A program made the translations under genes and the position numbers. 64,000 bases of DNA from Atherix ibis (lineage: Eukaryota > Arthropoda > Insecta > Diptera > Athericidae). Under the pieces are notes generated by a model, which worked only from the letters and a program-made list of their open reading frames with translations, did not search any database and had not been told where the DNA came from. This document shows positions 29,801-44,000 of the stretch, in pieces (within the stretch, counting starts at the first letter, position 1; the number at the start of each line of letters is the position of its first letter). The stretch is taken from the NCBI GenBank assembly GCA_958298945.1, contig OY282608.1, positions 73,952,806 to 74,016,805 on the forward strand, in the 5' to 3' direction.

Positions 29801-32460
29801 ACCAACAAACCAACAAACCAACAAACCAACAAACCAACAAACCAACAAGCCAACAAACCAACAAACCAACAAACCAACAAACGAATAAACCAACAAACCA
29901 ACAAACCAACAAGCCAACAAACCAACAAACCAACAAGCCAACCAACCAATAAACCAACAAACCAACAAACCAACAAACCAACAAAACAACAAACCAGGAT
30001 ACCAACAAACCAACAAACGAACAAACCAACAAACCAACAAACCAACAAACAAACAAACCAACAAACCAACAAACCAACAAACCAACAAGCCAACAAACCA
30101 ACAAACCAATAAACGAACAAACCAACAAACCAACAAACCAACAAGCCAACAAACCAACAAGGCAACAAACCAACAAACCAACAATCCAACAATCCAACAA
30201 ACCAACAAACCAACAAAACAACAAACCAACATACCAACAAACCAACAAACGAACAAACCAACAAACCAACAAACCAACAAACAAACAAATCAACAAACCA
30301 ACAATCCAACAAACCAACAAGCCAACAAACCAACAAACCAACAAACCAACAAACAAACAAACCAACAAACCAACAAACCAACAAACCAACAAGCCAACAA
30401 ACCAACAAACCAACAAACCAATAAACGAACAAACCAACAAACCAACAAACCAACAAGCCAACAAACCAGCAAGGCAACAAACCAACAAACCAACAATCCA
30501 ACAAACCAACAAACCAACAAACCAACAAAACAACAAACCAACAAGCCAACAAACCAACAAACCAACAAACCAACAAAGCAACAAGCCAACAAACCAACAA
30601 ACCAACAAGCCAACAACCAAAAAACAAACAAACCAACAAACCAACAAACCAACAAACCAACAAACCAATAAACCAACAAACCAACAAACCAACAAACCAA
30701 CAAACCAACAAACCAACAAGCCAACAAACCAACAAACCAACAAACCAACAAACGAATAAACCAACAAACTAACAAACCAACAAGCCAACAAACCAACAAA
30801 CCAACAAGCCAACCAACCAATAAATCAACAAACCAACAAACCAACAAACCAACAAACCAACAAACCAACAAGCCAACAAACCAACAAACCAACAAACCAA
30901 CAAACGAATAAACCAACAAACCAACAAACCCACAAGCCAACAATCCAACAAACCAACAAGCCAACCAACCAATAAACCAACAAACCAACAAACCAACAAA
31001 CCAACAAACCAACAAAACAACAAACCAGCATACCAACAAACCAACACACGAACAAACCAACAAACCAACAAACCAACAAACAAACAAACCAACAAACCAA
31101 CAAACCAACAAACCAACAAACCAACAAACCAACAAGCCAACAAACCAATAAACGAACAAACCCACAAACCAACAAACCAACAAGCCACAAACCAACAAGG
31201 CAACAAACCAACAAACCAACAATCCAACAAAACCAAAAACCAACAAACCAACAAAAACAACAAACCAACATACCAACAAACCAACAAACGAACAAACCAA
31301 CAAACTAACAAACCAACAAACAAACAAATCAACAAACCAACAATCCAACAAACCAACAAGCCAACAAACCAACAAAAAAATAAACCAAAAACAACAAACC
31401 AACAAACCAACAAACCAACAAACCAACAAGCCAACAAACCAACAAACCAACAAGCCCAGAAACCAACAAACCAACAAACCAACAAAACAACAAACGAACA
31501 AACCAACAAACCAACAAACGAACAAACCAACAAACCAACAAACAAACAAACCAACAATCCAACAAACCACAAAAAAATAAACCAAAAACAAACAAACCAA
31601 CAAACCCAACAAACCAACAAACCAACAAACCAACAACCCAACAAACCAACAAAACAACAAACCAACAAAACAACAAACCAACAAACGAACAAACCAACAA
31701 ACCAAGTAACCAATAAACCAACAAACCAACAAACCAACAAGCCAACAAACTAAAAAACCAACAATCCAACAAGCCAACAAAACAATAAACCAACAAACCA
31801 ACAAAGCAACACGCCAACAAACTAACAAAACAACAAGCCAACAAGCCAACAAGCCAACAAACCAAAAAACCAACAAACGAACAAACCAGCAAACCAACAA
31901 CCAACAAACAAGCAAACCAACAAACCAATAAACCAACAAACCCAACAAACAAACAAACCAACAAACTAACAAACCAACAAACCAACAAACCAACAAACCA
32001 ACCAAAACCAACAAAGCAACAAGCCAACAAACCAACAAACCAACAAGCCAACAACCAAAAAACAACAAACCCAACAAACCAACAAACCCAACAAACCAAC
32101 AAACCAACAAACCAACAAACCAACAAACCAACAAACCAACAAACCAACAAACCAACAAACCAACAAACCAACAAACCACAAACCAACAAACCAACAACCC
32201 AACAAGCCAACAAACCAACAAACCAACAAACCAACAAACGAATAAACCAACAAACCAACAAACCAACAAGCCAACAAACCAACAAACCAACAAGCCAACC
32301 AACCAATAAACCAACAAACCAACAAACCAACAAACCAACAAACCAACAAGCCAACAAACCAACAAACCAACAAACCAACAAACGAATAAACCAACAAACC
32401 AACAAACCAACAAGCCAACAAACCAACAAACCAACAAGCCAACCAACCAATAAACCAACA
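20828..32460. repeat. 152-bp (19-octamer) subunit marked by CCAACCAACCAATAAACC
   Basis: The variant AAGCCAACCAACC recurs 152 bp apart at 20828/20980, 23258/23410 and 25448/25600. The pair at 32292/32436 is 144 bp apart (18 octamers). The pair at 27283/27444 is 161 bp apart because a single-base insertion lies near 27398. A CGAATAAACC variant lies at a fixed place between pair members. This gives a subunit of 19 octamers inside the larger blocks. Intervening positions are ordinary octamer array. Confidence 0.75.
25110..32200. repeat. Array segment dense in single-base insertions and deletions
   Basis: About 30 one-base phase breaks are visible here. Extra C (ACCCAAC) occurs near 25121, 26212, 29640, 31604, 31940 and 32088. 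Extra A in A runs occurs near 26087, 26907, 28757 and 31255. Missing bases (CAAACAACAAAC, CCACAAGCC, CAACAACG) occur near 27551, 27753, 28948, 29509, 31191 and 31392. Equivalent places in related blocks at 20-25 kb lack them: for example, the block around 24.5 kb is clean while its relative around 26.6 kb carries several. Outside this interval such breaks are sparse and mostly shared between copies. Confidence 0.7.
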
Positions 32461-32999
32461 AACCAACAAACCAACAAACCAACAAACCAACAAAACAACA
32501 AACCAGCATACCAACAAACCAACAAACGAACAAACCAACAAACCAACAAACCAACAAACCAACAAACCAACAAACCAACAAGCCAACAAACCAACAAACC
32601 AACAAACCAATAAACGAACAAACCAACAAACCAACAAACCAACAAGCCAACAAACCAACAAGGCAACAAACCAACAAACCAACAGTCCAACAAACCAACA
32701 AACCAACAAACCAACAAAACAACAAACCAACATACCAACAAACCAACAAACGAACAAACCAACAAACCAACAAACCAACAAACAAACAAACCAACAAACC
32801 AACAAACCAACAAACCAACAAACCAACAAACCAACAAACCAACAAACCAACAAACCAACAAACCAACAAACCAACAAACCAACAAACCAACAAACCAACA
32901 AACCAACAAACCAACAAACCAACAAACCAACAAATCAACAAACCAACAAACCAACAAACCAACAAACCAACAAACCAACAAACCAAGTAACCAAGTAAC

Positions 33000-35900
33000 C
33001 AATAAACCAACAAACCAACAAACCAACAAGCATGCAAACCAACAAATCAACAAGCCAACGAACCAAAAAACCAAAAAACCAACAAGCCAACAAACCAACA
33101 AACCAACAAACCAACCAGCCAACAAACCAACAAACCAACATACCAAAAAACCAGAAAACCAACAAACCAACAAACCAACAAACCAATAAACCAACAATTC
33201 AACAAACCAACAAGCCAACAAACCAAAAAACCAACAAACGAACAAGCCAACAAATAAACAAACCAACAAACAAACAAAAAAATAAACCAACAAACCAACA
33301 AACCAACAAACCAACAAACCAACAAACCAACAAACCAACAAACCAACAAACCAACAAACCAACAAGCCAACAAACCAACAAACAAACAAGCCAACAAGCC
33401 AACAAACCAACAAGCCAACAAACGAACAAGCCAACAAACCAACAAACCAACAAACAAACAAACCAACAAACCAATAAACCAACAAACCAACAAACGAACA
33501 ATTTAACAAACCAACAAGCCAACAAACCAAAAAACCAACAAACGATCAAACCAACAAACAAACAAACCAACAAACCAACAAACCAACAAACCAACAAACA
33601 AATAAACCAACAAACCAACAAACCAACAAACCAACAAACCAACAAACCAACAAACCAACAAGCCAACAAACGAACAAGCCAACAAACCAACAAACTAACA
33701 AACCAACACACCAACAAACCAACAAACCAACAAACCAACAAACCAACAAACAAATAAACCAACAAACCAACAAACCAACAAAACAACAAACCAACAAACC
33801 AACAAGCCAACAAACCAGCAAACCAACAAGCCAACAAGCCAACAAACCAAAAAACCAACAAACGAACAAACCAGCAAACCAACAAACCAACAAACAAACA
33901 AACCAACAAACCAATAAACCAACAAACCAACAAACCAACAAACCAACAAACCAACAAGCCAACAAACCAACAAACCAACAAGCCAACAAGCCAAAAAACA
34001 AACAAACCAACAAACCAACAAACCAACAAACCTACAAACAAACAAACCAACAAACCAACAAACCAACAAACTAACAAGCCAACAAACCAACAAATCAACA
34101 AGCCAACAAGCCAACAAACCAACAAGCCAACAAACGAACAAGCCAACAAACCAACAAACTAACAAACCAACACACCAACAAACCAACAAACCAACAAACC
34201 AACAAACCAACAAACAAATAAACCAACAAACCAACAAACCAACAAAACAACAAACCAACAAACCAACAAGCCAACAAACCAGCAAACCAACAAACCAACA
34301 AACAAATAAACCAACAAACCAACAAACCAACAAAACAACAAACCAACAAACCAACAAGCCAACAAACCAGCAAACCAACAAACCAACAAACCAACAAGCC
34401 AACAAATCAACATGCCAACAAGCCAACAAACCAACAAGCCAACAAACGAACAAGCCAACAAACCAACAAACTAACAAACCAACACACCAACAAACCAACA
34501 AACCAACAAACCAACAAACCAACAAACCAACAAACCAACAAGCCAACAAACCAACAAATCAACAAGCCAACAAGCCAACAAACCAACAAGCCAACAAACG
34601 AACAAGCCAACAAACCAACAAACTAACAAACCAACACACCAACAAACCAATAAACCAACAAACCAACAAACCAACAAACCAACAAACCAACAAACAAATA
34701 AACCAACAAACCAACAAACCAACAAAACAACAAACCAACAAAACAACAAGCCAACAAACCAGCAAACCAACAAGCCAACAAGCCAACAAACCAAAAAACC
34801 AACAAACGAACAAACCAGCAAACCAACAAACCAACAAACAAACAAACCAACAAACCAATAAACCAACAAACCAACAAACAAACAAACCAACAAACTAACA
34901 AACCAACAAACCAACAAACCAACAAACCAACAAACCAACAAGCCAACAAACCAACAAACCAACAAGCCAACAAGCCAAAAAACAAACAAACCAACAAACC
35001 AACAAACCAACAAACCTACAAACCAACAAACCAACAAACCAACAAGCCAACAAACCAACAAACCAACAAGCCAACCAACCAATAAACCAACAAACCAACA
35101 AACCAACAAACCAATAAACAAATAAACCAATAAACCAACAAACCAACAAACCAACAAACCAACAAGCCAACAAACCAACAAACCAACAAGCCAAGAAACC
35201 AACAAACCAACAAACCAACAAAACAACAAACAAACAAACCAACAAACCAACAAACGAACAAACCAACAAACCAACAAACCAACAAACAAACAAACCAACA
35301 ATCCAACAAACCAACAAAAAAATAAACCAAAAACCAACAAACCAACAAACCAACAAACCAACAAACCAACAAACCAACAAACCAACAAACCAACAACCCA
35401 ACAAACCAACAAACCAACAAACCAACAAACCAACAAACCAACAAACGAACAAACCAACAAACCAAGTAACCAATAAACCAACAAACCAACAAACCAACAA
35501 GCCAACAAACTAAAAAACCAACAAGCCAACAAGCCAACAAAACAACAAACCAACAAACCAACACGCCAACAAACCAACAAAACAACAAGCCAACAAGCCA
35601 ACAAACCAAAAAACCAACAAACGAACAAACCGGCAAACCAACAAACCAACAAACAAACAAACCAACAAACCAATAAACCAACAAACCAACAAACCAACAA
35701 ACTAACAAACCAACAAACCAACAAACCAACAAACCAACAAACCAACAAACCAACAACCAAAAAACAAACAAACCAACAAACCAACAAACCAACAAACCAA
35801 CAAACCAACAAAGCAACAAACCAACAAACCAACAAACCAACAAACCAACAAGCCAACAAACCAACAAACCAACAAACCAACAAACGAATAAACCAACAAA

Positions 35901-36255
35901 CCAACAAACCAACAAGCCAACAAACCATCAAACCAACAAGCCAACTAACCAATAAACCAACAAACCAACAAACCAACAAACTAACAAACCAATAAACAAA
36001 TAAACCAAAAAACCAACAAACCAACAAACCAACAAACCAACAAACCAATAAGCCAACAAACCAACAAACCAACAAGCCAACAAACCAACAAACCACCAAA
36101 CCAACAAAACAACAAACCAACAAACCAACAAACCAAGAAACGAACAAACCAACAAACCAACAAACCAACAAACAAACAAACCAACAAACCAACAATCCAC
36201 CAAACCAACAAAAAAATAAACCAAAAACCAACAAACCAACAAACCAACAAACCAA
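33000..36255. repeat. Octamer array with nested 464/312/152-bp series
   Basis: The composite variant CGAACAAGCC followed by AAACTAAC and AACACACC occurs at 33671, 34135, 34447 and 34599. The intervals are 464, 312 and 152 bp, all multiples of 8, and 464 = 312 + 152. Copies at 34.1-34.65 kb share CAAATAAACC and AAAACAAC variants in order, so this is a local stack of overlapping tandem duplications. The rest of the stretch, including A7-T markers at 35315 and 36209, is ordinary array. Confidence 0.78.
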
Positions 36256-39200
36256 CAAACCAACAATACAACAAACCAACAAACCAACAAACCAACAAAC
36301 CAACAAACCAACAAACCAACAAACCAACAAACCAACAAACCAACAAACCAACAAACGAACAAACCAACAAACCAAGTAACCAATAAAGCAACAAACCAAC
36401 AAACCAACAAGCCAACAAACCAACAAACCAACAAGCCAACAAACCAAAAAACCAACAAGCCAACAAACCATCAAACCAACAAACCAACCAGCCAACAAAC
36501 CAACAAACCAACAAACCTACAAACCAAAAAACCAAAAAACCAACAAACCAACAAACCAACAAACCAACAATCCAACAATTCAACAAACCAACAAACCAAC
36601 AAACGAACAAACCAACAAACAAACAAACCAACAAACCAACAAACAAACAAACAAACAAACCAACAAACCAACAAACCAACAAACCAACAAACCAACAAAC
36701 CAACAAACCGACAAACCAACAAACCAACAAACCAACAAACCAACAAACCAACAAACCAACAGGCCAACAAAACAACAAACCAACAAGCCAACAAACCAAC
36801 AAACCAACAAGCCAACAAACGAACAAGCCAACGAACCAACAAACCAACAAACCAACAAACAAACAAACCAACAAACCAACAAACCAACAAATAAATAAAC
36901 CAACAAACCAACAAACCAACAAAACAACAAACCCACAAACCAACCGACCAACAAGCCAACAAACCAACAAACCAACAAGCCAACAAACCAGAAAATTAAC
37001 AAACGAACAAACCAGCAAACCAACAAACCAACAAACAAACAAACCAACAAACCAACAAACCTACATACCAAAAAACCAACAAACGAATAAACCAACAAAC
37101 CAAGTAACCAATAAACCAACAAACAGACAAACCAACAAGCCAACAAACTAAAAAACAAACAAGCCAACAAACCAACAAACAAACAAACCAACAAACCAAC
37201 AATCCAACAAACCAACAAGCCAACAAACCAACAAAAAAATAAACCAAAAACCAACAAACCAACAAACCAACAAACCAACAAATTAACAAACCAACAAACC
37301 AATAAACCAACAAACCGACAAACCAACAAGCCAACAAACCAACAAAACAACAAGCCAACAAGCCAACAAAGCAAAAAACCAACAAACGAACAAACCGGCA
37401 AACCAACAAACCAACAAACAAACAAACCAACAAACCAACAAACCAATTAACCAATAAACCAACAAACCAACAAACAAACAAACCAACAAACTAACAAACC
37501 AACAAACCAACAAACCAACAAACCAACAAACCAACAAACCAACAAACCATAAAGCAACAAACCAACAAACCAACATACCAATAAACAAATAAACCAAAAA
37601 ACCAATAAACCAACAAACCAACAAACCAACAAACCAACAAGCCAACAAACCACAAACCAACAAGCCAACAAACCAACAAACCAACAAACCAACAAAACAA
37701 CAAACCAACAAACCAACAAACCAACAAACGAACAAACCAACAAACCAACAAACCAACAAACCAACAAACAAACAAACCAACAAACCAACAATCCAACAAA
37801 CCAACAAGCCAACAAACCAACAAAAAAATAAACCAAAAACCAACAAACCAACAAACCAACAAACCAACAAATTAACAAACCAACAAACCAATAAACCAAC
37901 AAACCAACAAACCAACAAACCAACAAACCAACAAACGAACAAACCAACAAACCATGTAACCAATAAAGCAACAAACCAACAAACCAACAAGCCAACAAAC
38001 CAACAAACCAACAAGCCAACAAACCAAAAAACCAACAAGCCAACAAACCAACAAACCAAGAAACCAACCAGCCAACAAAGCAACAAACCAACAAACCTAC
38101 AAACCAAAAAACCAAAAAACCAACAAACCAACAAACCAACAAACCAACAAACCAACAAGCCAACAAACGAACAAACCAACAAACAAACAAACCAACAAAC
38201 CAACAAACAAACAAATAAACAAACCAACAAACCAACAAACCAACAAACCAACAAACCAACAAACCAACAAACCAACAAACCAACAAACCAACAAACTAAC
38301 AAACCAACAAACCAACAGGCCAACAAACCAACAAACCAACAAACCAACAAGCCAACAAACCCGCAAACCAACAAGCCAACAAACAAAAAGCCAACGAACC
38401 AACAAACCAACAAACCAACAAACCAACAAACCAACAAACCAACAAATAAATAAACCAACAAACCAACAAACCATTAAAACAACAAACCAACAAACCAACC
38501 GACCAACAAGCCAACAAACCAACAAACCAACAAGCCAACAAACCAAAAAACCAACAAACGAACAAACCAGCAAACCAACAAACCAACAAACAAACAAACC
38601 AACAAACCAAAAAACCTAAATACCAAAAAACCAAAAAACTACAATAAAACAACAAACCAACAAACCAACAAACCAACAAACCAACAAACCAACAATTCAA
38701 CAAACCAACAAACAAACAAACCAACAAACCAACAAACCAACAAACCAACAAACCAACAAACCAACAAACAAATAAACCAACAAACCAACAGACCAACAAA
38801 ACATCAAACCAACAAACCAACAAACTAACAAGCCAACAAACCAACAAACGAACAAGCCAACTAGCCAACAAACCAAAAAACCAACAAACTAACAAACAAA
38901 TAAACCAACAAACCAACAAACCAACAAACCAACAAACCAACAAACCAACAAACCAACAAACCAACAAGCCAACAAACCAACAAACCAACAAGCCAACCAA
39001 CCAATAAACCAACAAACCAATAAACAAATAAACCAACAAACCAACAAACCAACAAACCAACAAACCAACAAACCAACAAACCAACAAACAAACAAACCAA
39101 CAATCCAACAAACCAACAAAAAAATAAACCAAAAACCAACAAACCAACAAACTAACAAACCAACAAACCAACAAACCAACAACCCAACAAGCCAACAAAC

Positions 39201-41087
39201 CAACAAATCAACAAGCCAAGAAACCAACAAACCAACAAAACAACAAACGAACAAACCAACAAACCAACAAACGAACAAACCAACAAACCAACAAACCAAC
39301 AAACCAACAAACAAACAAACCAACAATCCAACAAACCAACAAAAAAATAAACCAAAAACCAACAAACCAACAAACCAACAAACCAACAAACCAACAAACC
39401 AACAACCCAACAAACCAACAAACCAACAAACCAACAAACCAACAAACGAACAAACCAACAAACCAAGTAACCAATAAACCAACAAACCAACAAACCAACA
39501 AGCCAACAAACTAACAAACCAACAAGCCAACAAGCCAACAAAACAACAAACCAACAAACCAACAAACCAACAAACCAACAAACCAACAAACCAACAAGCC
39601 AACAAACCAACAAAACAACAAGCCAACAAGCCAACAAACCAAAAAACCAACAAACGAACAAACCGGCAAACCAACAAACCAACAAACAAACAAACCAACA
39701 AACCAATAAACTAACAAATGAACAAACAAACAAACCAACAAACTAACAAACCAACAAACCAACAAACCAACAAACCAACAAACCAACAAACCAACAAACC
39801 AACAAACGAACAAACCAACAAACCAACAAACCAACAACCAAAAAACAAACAAACAAACAAACCAACAAACCAACAAACCAACAAACCAAGAAACCAACAA
39901 ACTAACAAACCAACAAACCAACAAACCAACAAGCCAACAAACCAACAAACCAACAAACCAACAAACGAACAAACCAACAAACCAACAAACCAACAAGCCA
40001 ACTTACCAACAAACCAACAAGCCAACCAACCAATAAACCAACAAACCAACAAACCAACAAACCAACAAACCAACAAACCAACAAACCAATAAACAAATAA
40101 ACCAACAAACCAACAAACCAACAAACCAACAAACCAACAAACCAACAAACCAACAAGCCAACAAACCAACAAACCAACAAGCCAACAAACCAACAAACCA
40201 ACAAACCAACAAACCAACAAAAGAACAAACCAACAAAACAACAAACCAACAAAAGAACAAACCAACAAACCAACAAACCAACAAACCAACAAACAAACAA
40301 ACCAACAAACCAACAATCCACCAAACCAACAAGCCAACAAACCAACAAAAAAATAAACCAAAAACCAACAAACCAACAAACCAACAAACAAACAAACCAA
40401 CAAACCAACAAACCTACATACCAAAAAACCAACAAACGAATAAACCAACAAACCAAGTAACCAATAAACCAATAAACCAACAAACCAACAAGCCAATAAA
40501 CTAAAAAACCAACAAGCCAACAAGCCAACAAAACAACAAACCAACAATCCAACAAACCAGCAAGCCAACAAACCAACAAACCAAGAAAACAACAAGCCAA
40601 CAAGCCAACAAACCAAAAAACCAACAAACGAACAAACCGGCAAACCAACAAACCAACAAACAAACAAACCAACAAACCAATAAACCAACAAACCAACAAA
40701 CCAACAAACAAACAAACCAACAAACTAACAAACCAACAAACCAACAAACCAACAAACCAACAAACCAACAAAGCAACAAACCAACAAACCAACAAACCAA
40801 TAAACAAATAAACCAAAAAACCAACAAACCAACAAACCAACAAACCAACAAACCAACAAGCCAACAAACCAAAAAACCAACAAGCCAACAAACCAACAAA
40901 CCAACAAACCAACAAAACAACAAACCAACAAACCAACAAACCAACAAACGAACAAACCAACAAACCAACAAACCAACAAACAAACAAACCAACAAACCAA
41001 CAATCCAAAAAACCAACAAGCCAACAAACCAACAAAAAAATAAACCAAAAACCAACAAACCAACAAACCAACAAACCAACAAACCAA
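36256..41087. repeat. 4.83-kb tandem duplication, copy 1
   Basis: Nearly every rare variant in this block recurs 4,832 bp later, including CAATACAAC at about 36266 and 41098. The A7-T markers at 37232, 37821, 39117 and 39340 match 42064, 42653, 43949 and 44172. From about 39.39 kb onward the offset becomes 4,840 bp, showing one extra octamer in copy 2. AAACTAAC near 41516 replaces AAACCAAC near 36684. On the left, copies part upstream of the A7-T marker, where copy 1 has CAATCCACC and copy 2 has CAATCCAAAAAACC. Edges are within plain octamers. Confidence 0.9.
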
Positions 41088-44000
41088 CAAACCAACAATA
41101 CAACAAACCAACAAACCAACAAACCAACAAACCAACAAACCAACAAACCAACAAACCAACAAACCAACAAACCAACAAACCAACAAACGAACAAACCAAC
41201 AAACCAAGTAACCAATAAAGCAACAAACCAACAAACCAACAAGCCAACAAACCAACAAACCAACAAGCCAACAAACCAAAAAACCAACAAGCCAACAAAC
41301 CATCAAACCAACAAACCAACCAGCCAACAAACCAACAAACCAACAAACCTACAAACCAAAAAACCAAAAAACCAACAAACCAACAAACCAACAAACCAAC
41401 AATCCAACAATTCAACAAACCAACAAACCAACAAACGAACAAACCAACAAACAAACAAACCAACAAACCAACAAACAAACAAACAAACAAACCAACAAAC
41501 CAACAAACCAACAAACTAACAAACCAACAAACCAACAAACCGACAAACCAACAAACCAACAAACCAACAAACCAACAAACCAACAAACCAACAGGCCAAC
41601 AAAACAACAAACCAACAAGCCAACAAACCAACAAACCAACAAGCCAACAAACGAACAAGCCAACGAACCAACAAACCAACAAACCAACAAACAAACAAAC
41701 CAACAAACCAACAAACCAACAAATAAATAAACCAACAAACCAACAAACCAACAAAACAACAAACCCACAAACCAACCGACCAACAAGCCAACAAACCAAC
41801 AAACCAACAAGCCAACAAACCAGAAAATTAACAAACGAACAAACCAGCAAACCAACAAACCAACAAACAAACAAACCAACAAACCAACAAACCTACATAC
41901 CAAAAAACCAACAAACGAATAAACCAACAAACCAAGTAACCAATAAACCAACAAACAGACAAACCAACAAGCCAACAAACTAAAAAACAAACAAGCCAAC
42001 AAACCAACAAACAAACAAACCAACAAACCAACAATCCAACAAACCAACAAGCCAACAAACCAACAAAAAAATAAACCAAAAACCAACAAACCAACAAACC
42101 AACAAACCAACAAATTAACAAACCAACAAACCAATAAACCAACAAACCGACAAACCAACAAGCCAACAAACCAACAAAACAACAAGCCAACAAGCCAACA
42201 AAGCAAAAAACCAACAAACGAACAAACCGGCAAACCAACAAACCAACAAACAAACAAACCAACAAACCAACAAACCAATTAACCAATAAACCAACAAACC
42301 AACAAACAAACAAACCAACAAACTAACAAACCAACAAACCAACAAACCAACAAACCAACAAACCAACAAACCAACAAACCATAAAGCAACAAACCAACAA
42401 ACCAACATACCAATAAACAAATAAACCAAAAAACCAATAAACCAACAAACCAACAAACCAACAAACCAACAAGCCAACAAACCACAAACCAACAAGCCAA
42501 CAAACCAACAAACCAACAAACCAACAAAACAACAAACCAACAAACCAACAAACCAACAAACGAACAAACCAACAAACCAACAAACCAACAAACCAACAAA
42601 CAAACAAACCAACAAACCAACAATCCAACAAACCAACAAGCCAACAAACCAACAAAAAAATAAACCAAAAACCAACAAACCAACAAACCAACAAACCAAC
42701 AAATTAACAAACCAACAAACCAATAAACCAACAAACCAACAAACCAACAAACCAACAAACCAACAAACGAACAAACCAACAAACCATGTAACCAATAAAG
42801 CAACAAACCAACAAACCAACAAGCCAACAAACCAACAAACCAACAAGCCAACAAACCAAAAAACCAACAAGCCAACAAACCAACAAACCAAGAAACCAAC
42901 CAGCCAACAAAGCAACAAACCAACAAACCTACAAACCAAAAAACCAAAAAACCAACAAACCAACAAACCAACAAACCAACAAACCAACAAGCCAACAAAC
43001 GAACAAACCAACAAACAAACAAACCAACAAACCAACAAACAAACAAATAAACAAACCAACAAACCAACAAACCAACAAACCAACAAACCAACAAACCAAC
43101 AAACCAACAAACCAACAAACCAACAAACTAACAAACCAACAAACCAACAGGCCAACAAACCAACAAACCAACAAACCAACAAGCCAACAAACCCGCAAAC
43201 CAACAAGCCAACAAACAAAAAGCCAACGAACCAACAAACCAACAAACCAACAAACCAACAAACCAACAAACCAACAAATAAATAAACCAACAAACCAACA
43301 AACCATTAAAACAACAAACCAACAAACCAACCGACCAACAAGCCAACAAACCAACAAACCAACAAGCCAACAAACCAAAAAACCAACAAACGAACAAACC
43401 AGCAAACCAACAAACCAACAAACAAACAAACCAACAAACCAAAAAACCTAAATACCAAAAAACCAAAAAACTACAATAAAACAACAAACCAACAAACCAA
43501 CAAACCAACAAACCAACAAACCAACAATTCAACAAACCAACAAACAAACAAACCAACAAACCAACAAACCAACAAACCAACAAACCAACAAACCAACAAA
43601 CAAATAAACCAACAAACCAACAGACCAACAAAACATCAAACCAACAAACCAACAAACTAACAAGCCAACAAACCAACAAACGAACAAGCCAACTAGCCAA
43701 CAAACCAAAAAACCAACAAACTAACAAACAAATAAACCAACAAACCAACAAACCAACAAACCAACAAACCAACAAACCAACAAACCAACAAACCAACAAG
43801 CCAACAAACCAACAAACCAACAAGCCAACCAACCAATAAACCAACAAACCAATAAACAAATAAACCAACAAACCAACAAACCAACAAACCAACAAACCAA
43901 CAAACCAACAAACCAACAAACAAACAAACCAACAATCCAACAAACCAACAAAAAAATAAACCAAAAACCAACAAACCAACAAACTAACAAACCAACAAAC

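Larger units (their letters stand above)
20000..33000. repeat. Mosaic of 2.1-2.6 kb higher-order blocks
   Basis: The A7-T marker sets a rough period here: 20173, 22387, 24488, 26610, 29207 and 31373 (intervals 2214, 2101, 2122, 2597 and 2166 bp). Extra markers follow about 0.2 kb later at 22586 and 31570. Each block carries, in similar order, CCAAGTAACCAATAAACC, AACACGCC or AACACACC, AACCGGCAAACC or AACCAGCAAACC, CAACCAAAAAACAAAC, repeated AAGCCAACCAACCAATAAACC and AAGGCAAC. Block content differs, with subunits lost or repeated. No unique sequence interrupts it. Confidence 0.75.

Noticed and set aside
30290..33037. Longest open reading frame (about 915 codons, - strand), together with others of 850-890 codons
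   Set aside because: It is only the octapeptide LVCWFVGL with variants, open because the octamer has no stops. It contains frameshifting indels that change nothing, since all frames encode the same peptide. There is no start context, domain or codon bias.
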